Shown: one piece after another, positions 1 through 11,239 of the stretch
Numbering within the stretch: the stretch's first letter is position 1
Layout: each line of letters begins with the position of its first letter
Origin: Dreissena polymorpha
Taxonomy: Eukaryota; Mollusca; Bivalvia; Myida; Dreissenidae
Direction: 5' to 3'
Length of the DNA stretch: 64,000 nt
NCBI RefSeq assembly: GCF_020536995.1
Contig: NC_068360.1
Coordinates: 12,743,304-12,807,303 of the forward strand
Program-made: the position numbers and the translations under genes
The notes under the pieces: model-generated
Database searches by the model: none
The model's input: only the letters and a program-made list of their open reading frames with translations
Told to the model about the DNA's origin: nothing

Positions 1-317
1 GAAAACGTAGAGTAAAAATAATACATTCCTTTGAATCCATGGCTTCTGGGACAAAACAGTTTGCGCTTACACTGCGCCAAGCATGCTCATAATGCTTTAA
101 TTGTTCATAGCAAAATTGGCCAATACTTTAACAAATTGTCGTAAACAGGAATTTTGCTTTAAGCATAGTATAAAAATGTTTGTTCAAGCATAGTACATGT
201 ATATACATTATTTTGTTAATCTGAAACTGTTTTTGAAAATCGTTATTTCTTCAATCTGTGAAAAAGTTCCTTTTATATTTTTTATACTACTTGCATACAA
301 GTTTGAGTATGTATCAA

Positions 318-735
318 GCAAGTGTACACTTGGAGACTTTTCTAACACATCACTTAATCATATCAATATAGCTCCCTAATTTTTTAACGGCTTGTGTTGA
401 AATTTGGACCAAGAATAATTCAACACATATCTGATAATTCCTGAAAATTTAATTGAAATTGAAAAACCACAAAATATAAAACTTAACAAAATAAAAACGT
501 CACTTCAAAAGACAAATTCGCAAACGCATACAACGTAAAATAATAACACTGTGAAAAGTAAAACGCATAAACTTACACGTCTTAATAACTGACAGGCTTG
601 CACCATGCCGATTAAGCCGTTTCGCTCCTAAATATTCATACGAGCCATATTGTTTCTCTTTAATCAATGTTATGTTTTTCTTGTGTAAAAACTTACCTAG
701 AATTATGAAATTGAAATTAAACTGGAATAACATGT
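318..735. repeat. Partial copy of a foldback (MITE-like) element
   Basis: The stretch starts with a terminus very like that of the element at 750-1245 (acacttgg, then cttttctaac and a CACTT motif). At 626-735 it carries about 100 bp that repeat directly at 950-1055, around the shared motif aatattcatacgag. No right-hand inverted arm is visible, so it looks like a truncated sister copy. The family is not recognised. Confidence 0.45.
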
Positions 736-749
736 ATATCGCCTTTTAC

Positions 750-1245
750 TACACTTGGTGATTTTTCTAACGCAACACTTTTAAAACTTACATATCTCAG
801 TAATGAGTCAATATTTTTATTTAAAATTGCACATGTGATCATTTGACTACAATATGTGCAAGCTAGCGATAAAATCATTTATCCATGACGATCGGACGCT
901 TCAGCAAGTGGAAAAGGTAGCCAGTAAATTGCAAAGTGCGCGTTTGTGCTCCTGAATATTCATACGAGCTATATGGTTTTGTAAATTAGTAATATGTTTT
1001 CCTTGTGTAAGAACCCACCTAAAAAAATTAAATTGAAATAAAACTATAATTAAATCGCGTTTCAACATTTCCACGTGCACAAATATGGAAAGCGTCCAAT
1101 CGTCACGGATGAATGATTTATCGTGGGCTTGCCTATAATGTAGTCAAATGATCGTATGTAAAATTTTAAACTAATATCTTTACTCATTTATAACTGAGCT
1201 ATTCAAGTTTGAAAAGTGATGCGTTAGAAAAGTCCCAAAGTGTAC
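750..1245. mobile_element. Foldback / MITE-like element with long degenerate inverted arms
   Basis: The left arm (about 750-925) is matched in inverse orientation by about 1071-1245. Matching anchors include gatcatttgactac, a CGATAAA...ATCC...GACGAT block, and cttttctaacgca at the ends. The loop holds the segment duplicated at 626-735. There is no ORF, which fits a non-autonomous DNA element. Arm divergence suggests it is old. Confidence 0.6.
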
Positions 1246-1372
1246 TCGTTCTTTCCATTGTATAACATTGTACAATATACAATGAACGAAAGCTGTGTTG
1301 CCTTCTTTGCGTTTAAAAGTGCGCGTCGCACTGCGTGCATATACTGATATACTGTATATTTATTTTTTACAG

Positions 1373-1636
1373 GTGCTGTATAAGCACGCGCTTCCCTTCG
1401 CGTCCCTTGGCGTGGTTCAGCACCGTCCCGATACCCCCCGAGACATGCTGCAGAGCATCTACTGCAGACAGGAGATCCCCACGGGACAGGGCCGCCAGCT
1501 GAGCAACACCTGCACGCTGACCGCGCTATTTCAGTTGCAAAAGGACGACTACATAACGCTAGAGAATTTTTACATTGATCCTGAAATAACGTACAGTGTC
1601 AATTCGACATACTTCGGGGCGGTATTACTGTCCTAG
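1373..1636 (+). CDS. TNF superfamily ligand A, terminal exon only (partial)
   Basis: This is an 87-residue terminal exon of a TNF-family cytokine. A strong acceptor (T-rich tract then ACAG) ends at 1372, and the exon opens in phase 0 with VLYKHALPF. A cysteine pair typical of the domain is present (YCRQE...SNTCTL). The end reads LQKDDYITLENFYI...STYFGAVLLS, the classic last strands of the TNF homology domain, where aromatic-FG-hydrophobic closes the jelly roll. A tag stop follows at 1634-1636. The phase-0 acceptor matches the last exons at 37992 and 39049, implying a shared ancestral intron. Upstream exons (membrane segment, stalk, first domain half) lie outside the window. Family assignment is firm; the subfamily is not. 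Confidence 0.85.
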   Translation: MLYKHALPFASLGVVQHRPDTPRDMLQSIYCRQEIPTGQGRQLSNTCTLTALFQLQKDDYITLENFYIDPEITYSVNSTYFGAVLLS

Positions 1637-2829
1637 TGACAGCATACAAAGAACATATGTGCACATATAGTATATTGTTTTGTTTATTATACACCGTTAA
1701 TGTGTGATGAATGCTCTGCAAATTCATCATTATTGTAGACCGTATTATTCGTATAAAAAGTTCTTTTTACATGAACAAGACATCGGCTGTGATCACTTTG
1801 ATAGTCAATCGACACGGTTTAGGTTGAGTATACTATGCGAGGTTTACAATGTACGCTTACGACACACCTTCTGGTATTGTAATGTCATACATTGACGCTA
1901 TTTATACTCTCTAAACCTGTGTAAACTGTTGGGAATTCCCATTGGTTAGTTTCAGTTTATATAGAGCTGACTGCGCTGAAATAAATCGGGTATGGGTCAT
2001 TAGACCAGTTTCACATTAAGAATGAATTTCTTTCTGTCGGCCTAAAACCCAGAGTTTCACATTAGAGCTTATATATGGTACATTTGAGAAGCGCTTCCAT
2101 TACAAACGTATTGCTATTGATCAGGTGCTGTGGTCGGCATTTCAACGGGAAAGGTGAGTGTTGCGTAGTTTCTTCCATTAAATTTATCGGGATAAGAGTC
2201 TTATTTCAAAAGAGGAATCCGCAAATTGAGGGCTGTAGTAAGTTGTGAGTAAATGACAACTGATTTTTCCAAAAGTTTCTTGAAAATAATGTACGCGTCA
2301 ATTTAACTCGACAATAGAATAGATCGCAAGTGCTTGTGCTGTTGATATCTTGTTCAAAAAGGCACTTGTTTGCACATGTTAGTTATGCTGGAAACGGTGT
2401 ATTCGCTAGCAAATCTTCATTATGAATTATTAATTTATTTTATATACATGTAATTATAATTTCAAATTAAAAAGAAAGAGAACAATGCTATCGTCTGATT
2501 TCCAAACTGTGGATTTCGAGTGGCTTACCCACCGAGACATTCAAGCTTTTTAAATAAAGATCGTAGTTAAACGATCTGTTCGTAAAATACATTTTTAAAT
2601 TGCACATGACAAGCGTATTTGTTTCGATTTATAATTGCCCATACACGAAATGGTTAATTAAATATTTGTAGTTGTTAGTTTTATGTTATGTGTCTCCTCG
2701 ATACATATCGTTTGGATCGTTACATAGTTGATTAGTTGGTTGGTCGGTGGATCAGTTTGTTTGTTCGTTCGTGCGTTTGTTTGTTTTTCATTTGGTTAAA
2801 TGTAACGTTGTGTCCATTATTCGATTTTT
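1637..2829. other. 3' UTR / intergenic, nothing else recognised
   Basis: AT-rich sequence with no convincing exon or repeat. One short stretch ending in AAAG|GTGAGT near 2154 looks like a splice donor, but no associated coding frame was found. Confidence 0.4.
1980..1985 (+). terminator. Possible poly(A) signal of ligand A
   Basis: A canonical AATAAA lies about 345 nt after the stop of the exon at 1373-1636. Such hexamers are common in AT-rich DNA, so its use is inferred. Confidence 0.35.
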
Positions 2830-3240
2830 GATTGGCATACATGATCAGCATATTAAGACGTTTAACGTCATGCAAGCTATGTCGCTCGCTTAAATGTTAC
2901 GGTTACACTGGGCACTAAAATTTTGGATACACTTATTTGGATATGTGAAAGTAAATGTCGAAATATACATAAATAACCATCATATTAAGACAACTCATGT
3001 CGTTCGCTAAAAGGTCGAGGTCACAGATGATACTTGGAGTATATGCATATTCATGAACTAGTGAATGGGAATGTTCGTGGCTATAGTGTGCATGATTGGA
3101 TTTTTATAATGAATTGGAACACATGATCACGACATCAAGACTAATTGTTGTGTGCAAAACTATGATCAGCATATCAAGACGTGTCTCGCGCAAGAACCAG
3201 ACTACTATGCTCTAGATCAAGGCCATACTCGGAGTTCATA
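2830..3240. repeat. Degenerate interspersed/tandem repeat of molluscan type
   Basis: Related phrases recur: atgatcagcatat(t/c)aagacgt at about 2842 and 3161, atcatattaagac near 2979, a GTCG(C/T)TCGC motif and aaggtcgaggtcac. This is the style of a repeat I recall from bivalve genomes with 'catcaagacg...tcgcgcaagaacca' phrases. The copies are too decayed to fix a period. Confidence 0.4.
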
Positions 3241-4416
3241 GGCCATTTACTGTCCAGAATAGAACTGTTTTATGCATGGTGGAATTTAGTTTAATTAGGC
3301 ACGTACGTTTCTGGTCCCAATTTGTAATGACTTCTATCGAAAATGAACATTGAAAAGACTATGTTTACAATTCATTTATCTGTGGAATTAGATATTAACT
3401 TGATTCTTGGACGTTGAAGTGAACTACATATTTATAAAGCATGTGCCTTCTGTTTGGGACGTTTACTTGCCTTCTTTCGACATGTATGTTCTTGTGTTCG
3501 CTATAACTGATATTCATTGCCTCTTAACAGATCTTCGAACCTCCAAAGAATGCAATCTAATGACAAAAGAGAGGAACACTTTCTTTTAACATAATGTATT
3601 TTAATTGTACATACTGAGAAAATATGTTCGGTGATTGTAATGTGTCAGGCATCACGAACAAATTAATTTTATGCGGCCTTAAATAATGTTAGCTTATGTG
3701 CTTCCTCCAAGCTAAGTCAGTCTTCACAAACGTTTGTATTCCAATTTCAACTATTTAGAAAGTAACCGCAATAAAAAAAACATGTTATACATCGGCAAAG
3801 TTGAAGAAAAAAAACTTTTATAAAAAAAATAATGGTTGGTACGGCATGTGATTTTGAAAGGAGACTATATGGATGAGCTTTGTTTGTACTAGAAGATAAG
3901 CGTCTTTTTCCATAATCAATCCCTTACCAGAGTAAGGCGTGGTAGGCATGCATATGGACTATGAACCCATGACGTGTGCTTGTCTGTTTGAAATCATCGC
4001 CTGAAACTACGTTTCCTAAGATACGTCATGTCCTTTTTACCGTTGGGGAGGAGGTGGGAGTGGGGCATGCACAACTTCTTTGGCATAGTCATAAATTATT
4101 TAACACGCAGTGAATTAATTACGTGTCCAAGTCAGCGCCGTAATTTAAATAATTAATTCACGCGGGCATTGGTAGCCGTTGTCGTATTTATATTAATCCG
4201 TTTGATTAAAAATCGATTTATAAACATCATTCAAGATGGTTTATTTGCATGGCTAAAACTAAATTCTGACATCAAATTCTGCTATGACATATACTGTACT
4301 GCTACCGGAATATAAACAAAGGAATCCGATAATCATCACACATGTACTGACAACTGTTTGAAAATGGTGCAAAAACAACAACAACACAATCATAGTGCAG
4401 TAATAAATGATTTCAG
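3241..4416. other. Intergenic, nothing recognised
   Basis: AT-rich sequence with short purine runs. No splice-bounded frame or repeat family was recognised. Confidence 0.4.
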
Positions 4417-4543
4417 CAAAGGCCCTCACATGTTCTATCTTTCGATTGTGTAATGTCGTTTATAAACCGAATGCTCACACCATCCGGCGAGGCCGTGGTG
4501 TGGTATGCTGGGAACGCTGTGTTGTCAAGAATGCCGGGAACAG
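4417..4543 (+). CDS. Candidate internal coding exon, unrecognised
   Basis: A GC-richer island is bounded by an acceptor (atgatttcag) and a donor (aacag|gtattt). One frame stays open throughout for 42 codons and contains GEAVVWYAGNAVLSRMPGT. It is phase 0 at the acceptor and phase 1 at the donor. The donor phase matches the acceptor phase of the candidate exon at 7510-7631, so the two could be joined across an intron holding the 33-bp minisatellite. No protein family is recognised. It could be a real exon of an unknown gene or a chance open frame. Confidence 0.3.
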
Positions 4544-4639
4544 GTATTTAAGTACATAGTTTCTATGTCTGTTTTGAATAGTCACTATAATGTTAAACCT
4601 GATAGGTGTTAAATGGTGAAGACTCTGTGTTTTAATTAT

Positions 4640-5960
4640 CAGCATGATATAAAGAAACGGTGTACAAATACTGAGCCTGATATACGGAATAAAGGGTCGA
4701 TTACTGAGCGTGTTCTAATACTGAGCCTGATATAAGGAGTCGGTGTTCTAATACTGAGCCTGATATAAGGAGTCAGTGTTCTAATACTGAGTCTGATATA
4801 AGGAGTCAGTGTTCTTATACTCAGCCTGTTATAAGGAGTCAGTGTTCTTATACTCAGCCTGTTATAAGGAGTCAGTGTTCTAATACTGAGCCTGATATAA
4901 GGAGTCAGTGTTTTTATACTCAGCCTGTTATAAGGAGTCAGTGTTCTTATACTCAGCCTGTTATAAGGAGTCAGTTTTCTAATACTGAGCCTGATATAAG
5001 GAATCAGTGTTCTAATACTGAGCCTGATATAAGGAATAAGTGTTCTAATACTGAGCCTGATTTAAGGAGTCAGTGCTCTAATACTGAGCCTGATATAAGG
5101 AGTCAGTGTTCTTATACTCAGCCTGATATAAGGAGTCAGTGTTTTTATACTCAGCCTGTTATAAGGAGTCAGTGTTCTTATACTCAGCCTGTTATAAGGA
5201 GTCAGTGTTCTAATACTGAGCCTGATATAAGGAATCAGTGTTCTAATACTGAGCCTTATATAAGGAATGAGTGTTCTAATACTGAGCCTGATATAAGGAG
5301 TCGGTGTTCTTATACTCAGCCTGTTATAAGGAGTCAGTGTTCAAATACTCAGCCTCATATAAGGAGTCAGTGTTCTAATACTGAGCCTGATATAAGGAGT
5401 CAGTGTTCTAATACTGAGCCTGATATAAGGAGTCGGTGTTCTTATACTCAGCCTCATATAAGGAGTCAGTGTTCTAATACTCAGCCTCATATAAGGAGTC
5501 AGTGTTCTAATACTGAGCCTTATATAAGGAGTCAGTGTTCTAATACTGAGCCTCATATAAGGAGTCAGTGTTCTAATACTCAGCCTCATATAAGGAGTCA
5601 GTGTTCTAATACTCAGCCTCATATAAGGAGTCAGTGTTCTAATACGGAGCCTCATATAAGGAGTCAGTGTTCTAATACTCAGCCTCATATAAGGAGTCAG
5701 TGTTCTAATACTGAGCCTTTAATAAGGAATAGGTGTTAGTACAATTAGCCTGATATAAGGAGTCAATGTTCTAATACTGAGCCTGATATAAGGAGTCAGT
5801 GTTCTAATTGTCAACCTGATATAAGGAGTCAGTTTTCTAATGCTGAACCTGATATAAAGATAAGTGTTCCCATACTGAGCCTGATATAAGGAATAAGTGT
5901 TCTGATATATAGCCTTTTATAAGAAATCAGTTTTCTTATACAGAACCAGATATACGGTAT
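4640..5960. repeat. 33-bp minisatellite, about 40 copies
   Basis: The unit runs taaggagtcagtgttctaa, then tactgagcctga and ta (33 nt). It is regular from about 4690 to 5880 and decays at both edges. The main variants are Tat/Aat and ctCAg/ctGAg alternations, seen as runs of 'ttatactcagcctgtta' units among 'taatactgagcctgata' units. Because 33 is a multiple of 3 the array is open in some frames, giving an 11-residue repeat on the minus strand (RLSIRTLTPYM). I regard that as non-coding. Confidence 0.95.
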
Positions 5961-7509
5961 CACTGTTCATGTAAACACGTGTTGACAAGAAAAGTTATTT
6001 AATCGTCTTGTAAGGTTATACTTGTCGGTGCTACTACTTATCAATATTATATTGAGTATTTGTTCATTTTGTTTCAAACCGTCAACAACGCACACGAATG
6101 AATGGAAGTTGTCATCACATACCGGCCACATACACCACACCGTACGTGCGGCTCGTGATGATTGGATTTCTTTCGTGGATACGAGGCATCCCGGTGTTCT
6201 CTTAATATCAGGGCATAGGCGATTATCTTCAGGATACACAAAATGCTGTCTGACGTCACATTAACAGGTTTCGGGATGCACATCTGTATGACGTTACAGG
6301 TATGCTTACAAACACACCTTATCTTTCTCAGTTTTACAGATATATATTTATGTTTAATATTTTACAGAACAAAATCTGGGATTTGGTTAGTGCTTTTTGG
6401 TGAATTTATAAAGAATGTTAATGAAATATTTTCTATTCAATATATAATGAAACGACAGCGAGATCTCATTTATAAAATGATTATTAAAACAAAACAACCA
6501 TATTATTTCCAATGATAACGTTGAACATTGTTATCTTACAAATAGTTGATAAAAATACTCGTAACACGTTAGTACATGGCAAACAATGTTAAGCATGTGA
6601 TAAATGCCTTTTATGTTTGACGTGTAATATATTGTGGGAATTTTTATTTAATTTTCACACGATTCACATAATATAATAAGGTTGTCGTTTCAAGGGTGAC
6701 AACTCGTATGGGCTCCACAAGCAATAAAGAAAGGTAACTTCAAAATCACGTGTGATAATAAAACACCAGTTATTCCCCTTAAACATATACTACACTAAAT
6801 AAATATATCAATAAGCACAACCATGAGACGAAAAAAAAACAACGTAAATATTCAGTCAGTATAAAACCGTCTTGAAACCGCACGTGCAGTTTGCCTCTTC
6901 TAATTTAAGACATAAATGTATAATTGCATGCGTGCATTGGTCAAGGTTGGCGACATGCAGACCTAGCTTCATATGCATACATGTACGAAACGTTCTGACA
7001 TTTCGAAACGCAGATCTAAGACAATAGTCTGTTATTGTCCGAGATTTGCAAGGTCAATTTAATCAGTATATCCCCAGCTGATGTTCATCTATAGTGAAAT
7101 ATTTGCAACATCATCGTTTAGGTTACAAGTGCTTGTTCGGAGGTCAAGTAAACACGGATTGTTTGAGAAGTAAATGTCATGTTTCATGTTTGTCCTAGTG
7201 TCAACTGTCCCTGATTCTACCCACATACATCGCCAACCCGGCTGCACTAGATATTCTACTGGGTTACTGAGGGGTCTCCGATCACGCACTCGGAGATTTA
7301 CGTAAGTTCACGAACACTGAGGTCCACACCGAGGCCAAACCGCTCCACCTTGATGCTTTACTGACTGGTCAGATCCTGTCAGTAGGACTCCATCACATGA
7401 CAGACGGACGGAGTTTCCTGTAGATAGCCCCACGAACTTCAGCTCAACAACCTTGAACATACACTGAACAAAACTATGTCATACTAACCTACATTTGATT
7501 TCTTTTTAG
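5961..7509. other. Intergenic or intron, nothing firmly recognised
   Basis: Short overlapping open frames occur on both strands around 6020-6280 and 7089-7289, but none has recognisable domains or consistent splice sites. A GC-richer patch at 7190-7440 is unexplained. Confidence 0.35.
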
Positions 7510-7631
7510 AAAACGATTGTCGATTTCGTGGAATTGATGATATTATCAAAATGGCCCGCGTACCTATATATATCGAACGCTACACCGAGCGTGACCGCCG
7601 GGGCATGCGGATAATAACTTTGGCTTTCAAG
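7510..7631 (+). CDS. Candidate internal coding exon, unrecognised
   Basis: The acceptor (ctttttag) ends at 7509 and a donor (ttcaag|gtttgt) follows 7631. The only frame open throughout is phase 1 at the acceptor and reads NDCRFRGIDDIIKMARVPIY followed by IERYTERDRRGM and IITLAFK, ending in phase 0. Base composition is clearly GC-richer than its surroundings. An internal ATG at 7551 could alternatively make it a first exon. The family is not recognised. Its phase is compatible with 4417-4543 upstream. Confidence 0.35.
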
Positions 7632-8032
7632 GTTTGTAATGTTGCCAAATCATGTATCTAGATGTATAGTTGTTTTTTTTAGACATAACAGGGTAAATCA
7701 ATATACATGCACGTGTCAATAAAATGTACCGTAGTGAGGCAATCACAAGAATGGTGTTGTATAATTGTAATAAGTATACGTACTATGAATATCAAGTTAT
7801 ATCAAGATAAATAAATGTGATTATTGAGTCGTATATTTACAAGGTCGGTCATGTAGCTCGCTGACAAAGATATGTTGGTGTAGTACACATATGTAAACAT
7901 ACATGTTCACGTCTTTCAGACATTTCAACGGGTTTAGATCTCTTTGTTAACTAAATCAGTAATGCAAGGGCTAACGCCCATGGATTTAAACAAATGACAA
8001 ATAGTTAATGTCGCGAATATTAAAATCAACAG
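7632..8032. other. Intron or intergenic, nothing recognised
   Basis: AT-rich sequence without open frames or repeats that I can name. Confidence 0.4.
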
Positions 8033-8378
8033 TTTTAAAGGGGCTTGTTCTCTGATTGCGTATTCAAAAAATAATTAGAATGTGATTGAAATAATTTCGT
8101 AACACAACTGTAATATTTTTTTTATAGTTTTAAATATTTATTATATCAAAGAAAAAGATAAAATTAAACATGCCTTTGCTGGGGACCGTACCCGCGACCT
8201 TTAGAAGCGAGCTTACTACCAATACACTCCACAGGCGTTAACATTAATATATAATCATTTTTAGTCAGAAGTGTTAGTTTGCTTGTTAGAATATAATGCA
8301 TAGATTCTTTTTTGAATATATGAAAAGTTTGTTTGAAATCATCATTTTCCCCCACTGTGAACAAGTCACCTTTAAACA
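8033..8378 (-). mobile_element. Short interspersed element with tRNA-like core and inverted ends
   Basis: The ends are inverted: tttaaaggggcttgttc at about 8034 and its near-complement gaacaagtcacctttaaa at 8359-8376. Inside, on the minus strand at about 8165-8245, is a tRNA-like segment. It has an A-box-like gtggagtgtattgg and a B-box-like ggtcgcgggtacggtcccc followed by agcaaaggcatg. The combination suggests a tRNA-derived SINE carried in, or forming, a short inverted-repeat element. No ORF is present. Confidence 0.5.
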
Positions 8379-9470
8379 TTTTACGTAAAGTTACACTTAA
8401 GCATCGAAATGTAATGTAACCAACTCAACTATGTTCACACGCACATACACTGGTGAGTTGCAATGTCCCATATTTTTTGGTAAAAAAAAGATGTCATTGA
8501 TACTTATTAATGTTTGTTTTTGGTTCGAGTGTATAAATAGTGTCTTCTTTGAAGCCAAATACCAAGAAGCCATGCTTAATACGGAGGCATAGAAGTGACA
8601 GCAATTTGTTATTACACAGTGGAATGGGTGCAAACGAGGTGTGTTGTTGTGAGTTTTATAATATCGCGCAAGAAGGTGAGTGCAATACATACCTACGCGC
8701 GATTGTTAAACGAACAATACTTATATTGCCTCAAGTTCCCAATAATAATATGTTGTTTATGGTCACGATATATAGCATAAACATACAAAATCGATCAAGC
8801 GCGCAGACGCTAAAGAGATCACCCGTGGGTGTGTGGGTGTGCTTGTCGTTGGTGAATTATATGTATCACTCAATCCATGAACGCTTTCCGCTCTTGGCTT
8901 CTCAGATTTGAAACCTTATATTTTTGGAATCTTGTATAGGTTTAAATGCCAAACAACGCATTGCATCCGCCATTTTATGCATACAAAATCAGCATGTAGT
9001 GGAATCCTGCGCGTACAAAACAAGTCAATGTAGAGTCCATATTCATAATATCTTGTGTTACGTAACATGCGCAATCGAAGGTGGGTCATGCTATTTCACC
9101 CTTCAAATTAAAGCTGTCTTCACCAACAGCCGCTTAAGAAAAGCGGTAGATCCAATAAGACATGCGGTGCCACTTAGGGCTCTATTTGTAGTTTTTGTTT
9201 GATAATTCAATTACGCAATTTCATTCAGCATTTAACATCTCAAAATTGCAGCAATTATTCAAAATTTCCTTTTTTTTTGCAACTTGTAAGTACATAACTA
9301 ATGTGGTAGGAGTGTTGGAATACTATTTGGTTATTTCATGCAGAGTCCTCATAAGGGCCCTCGCACCTAGCCACCCCCTCCCCCCGCACACACACGGATA
9401 AACATCATAAATATGGACACAGTTGATTTCTGTTTTATAAATCACTAACGATATTTTAAAATAAAATTAA
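8379..9470. other. Intergenic, no supported gene
   Basis: Several short open frames (for example 8540-8911) have no recognisable domain and no matching splice sites. A simple C-rich/CACA stretch lies at 9370-9396. Confidence 0.35.
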
Positions 9471-9608
9471 AGCCTGCCGTACGGGAGCCGTGGAACCACG
9501 TTAACTTATAGCAAAACTTCTACGGCGGTCGGTACGACCTGTGAAAATGGGGATTCGCCGTATGGTGACATTGCGGACGATGTAGATTTTCTACCGCCAT
9601 CTAAGTAA
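9471..9608 (+). CDS. Candidate 3' terminal exon, unrecognised
   Basis: A 45-codon open segment of markedly higher GC than its flanks ends at taa (9606-9608). It reads LPYGSRGTTLTYSKTSTAVG then TTCENGDSPYGDIADDVDFL and PPSK. The acidic, tyrosine-containing end (SPYGDIADDVDFLPPSK) resembles the cytoplasmic tail of a receptor, which is an inference only. Two AATAAA hexamers follow at 9705 and 9729. The upstream junction is weak: aaattaaag has no pyrimidine tract and its phase does not match 7510-7631. It may be a terminal exon or an inserted gene fragment. Confidence 0.35.
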   Translation, partial: SLPYGSRGTTLTYSKTSTAVGTTCENGDSPYGDIADDVDFLPPSK

Positions 9609-11165
9609 TCTCTCGATTTTAGTTATCTACGACCGCTGGTCAGCACCCGTAGAGCGCGTATCACTGAGATATTGTTTGGGCCTAGCTCTAAACATTGGTA
9701 GCGTAATAAAGTTAGGCAACAATGTGTCAATAAAACCACGACGATGAATCCGAAGGATACATTTTATTTCATGCGATTGGAATGCAAATATCCACAATAA
9801 CGCATTAGCATTAAAACGAGCAACAGTAGCTTTAAAGTAGTGAAGTGCGTTCAGTTCTCCGAATTAAAAATTAACACTAGCTTATGCATCACAGCGATGA
9901 CGTAGACATATTCACAGTCAAACTATTTTAAAATATTCTAAGAGATTTAGCACTAAGTTTCGTTACATAAAAATAATAAATATTCTGTGGAAAAAGTGTT
10001 AACTAATGGATTTATGTTTATTCCCAATGTGTTTTAATTACTTGTTACGAAAATGGATTAAAAAATTTACATTATCTGGGAGCATGCTGGTGTAATGCTG
10101 ACTACCTAGTGAGAAAACCAAGAATGACTAGAAAATCAACAAAACGTTTGAATTTTGGCCGAAATGTGGCCGAAAATTGGCCGCGGCCATAAATCGGCCA
10201 CCGGCCAAAAACAGCCATAGATACAAAATGGCGGAGAAACCACGCTGACTTCGTCACATAGTTACACAACATTGACTCCTTAGATAATCTACGTGATGAA
10301 TGAATTTCTAACATTAAAACACGAAATGATGGTAAAATATTACAAAGGTAATGATTACAAGGTACTTACTTGAGACATAACTGAATTCATTTCTACACAG
10401 CAAGGTATTTGTGTATAACAACAAATGCAAGTGCAATATGCGTAAATGGATAAAAAGTAATGGGGTTTATTAAGTGCATTTAGGACCGAGATGACCAGCT
10501 TCAATTCCTAGTGGCAAAGCTACGGTGCATTGTTTGCTACTCCTCTCGGTTAACTTCAACAAAGGGAATATTAGAAGATGATTCAAGGTAAGATACATCC
10601 ATTAATTTCACATTGACGATACTTATTTTATAACAGATAAAAGCCTGACACGGCAATAAAGTACTTCAATATTACCATAAGAGGGTCACGTGGGAGAAAG
10701 AGAAACGCGGCCGGCCCCTGCTGTAAACATACCTACAGTAACATACGTCTACTTATTTGCTAAATTGCGAATAAATATTTATTATTCAAATACTAGGCCT
10801 TGTTCTTATTTAAATACACACAAACCAACAAAATCTTTATTAATTAAGGTTTTCAAAACCTGCAGTTCACTAGGCTTCCGAATGATTCACAAAAGAGGAT
10901 TTGAATTTTTCGGTGTTTCTTAGCGAAGATCTGGGACCATTCGGTGTCTGTTTTAACCCTTTGGATCCTTTAGGAAGCTTGCGTGCCTGATCTGAATCGA
11001 AAGAACTTCAGCACCCAAATGTTGATACTGAATCGAGACGGATTCGGAATGTTCGCCGAAACATTCGGAATGTTAGGGAACTTATTTCCAATGACGTCTT
11101 TATATTTTATCCATAACGAACGGATCCTGCAGAAACCCCACGAAATGATGTGTGGAGGAGTGTTT
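9609..11165. other. Intergenic; GGCC-rich cluster at about 10140-10215
   Basis: Mostly AT-rich. A cluster of GGCC and GGCCG motifs (ttggccg, gtggccg, attggccgcggcc, cggccaccggcc) spans about 75 bp at 10150-10215 and is locally self-complementary. No gene was recognised. Confidence 0.4.
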
Positions 11166-11239
11166 AGGTATACACACTAGGAAGTCACGCCACCTGTGTG
11201 CTGCAGGTATACACACTAGGAAGTCACGCCATCTGTGTG
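11166..11239. repeat. 39-bp minisatellite, left part (2 copies)
   Basis: Two units of aggtatacacactaggaagt plus cacgccacctgtgtgctgc. The same array resumes in the same orientation at 12213, on the far side of the foldback element. Confidence 0.9.

Noticed and set aside
5341-5688. Minus-strand 115-codon frame of RLSIRTLTPYM repeats
   Set aside because: Artefact of the 33-bp minisatellite; only a subset of units keeps the frame.
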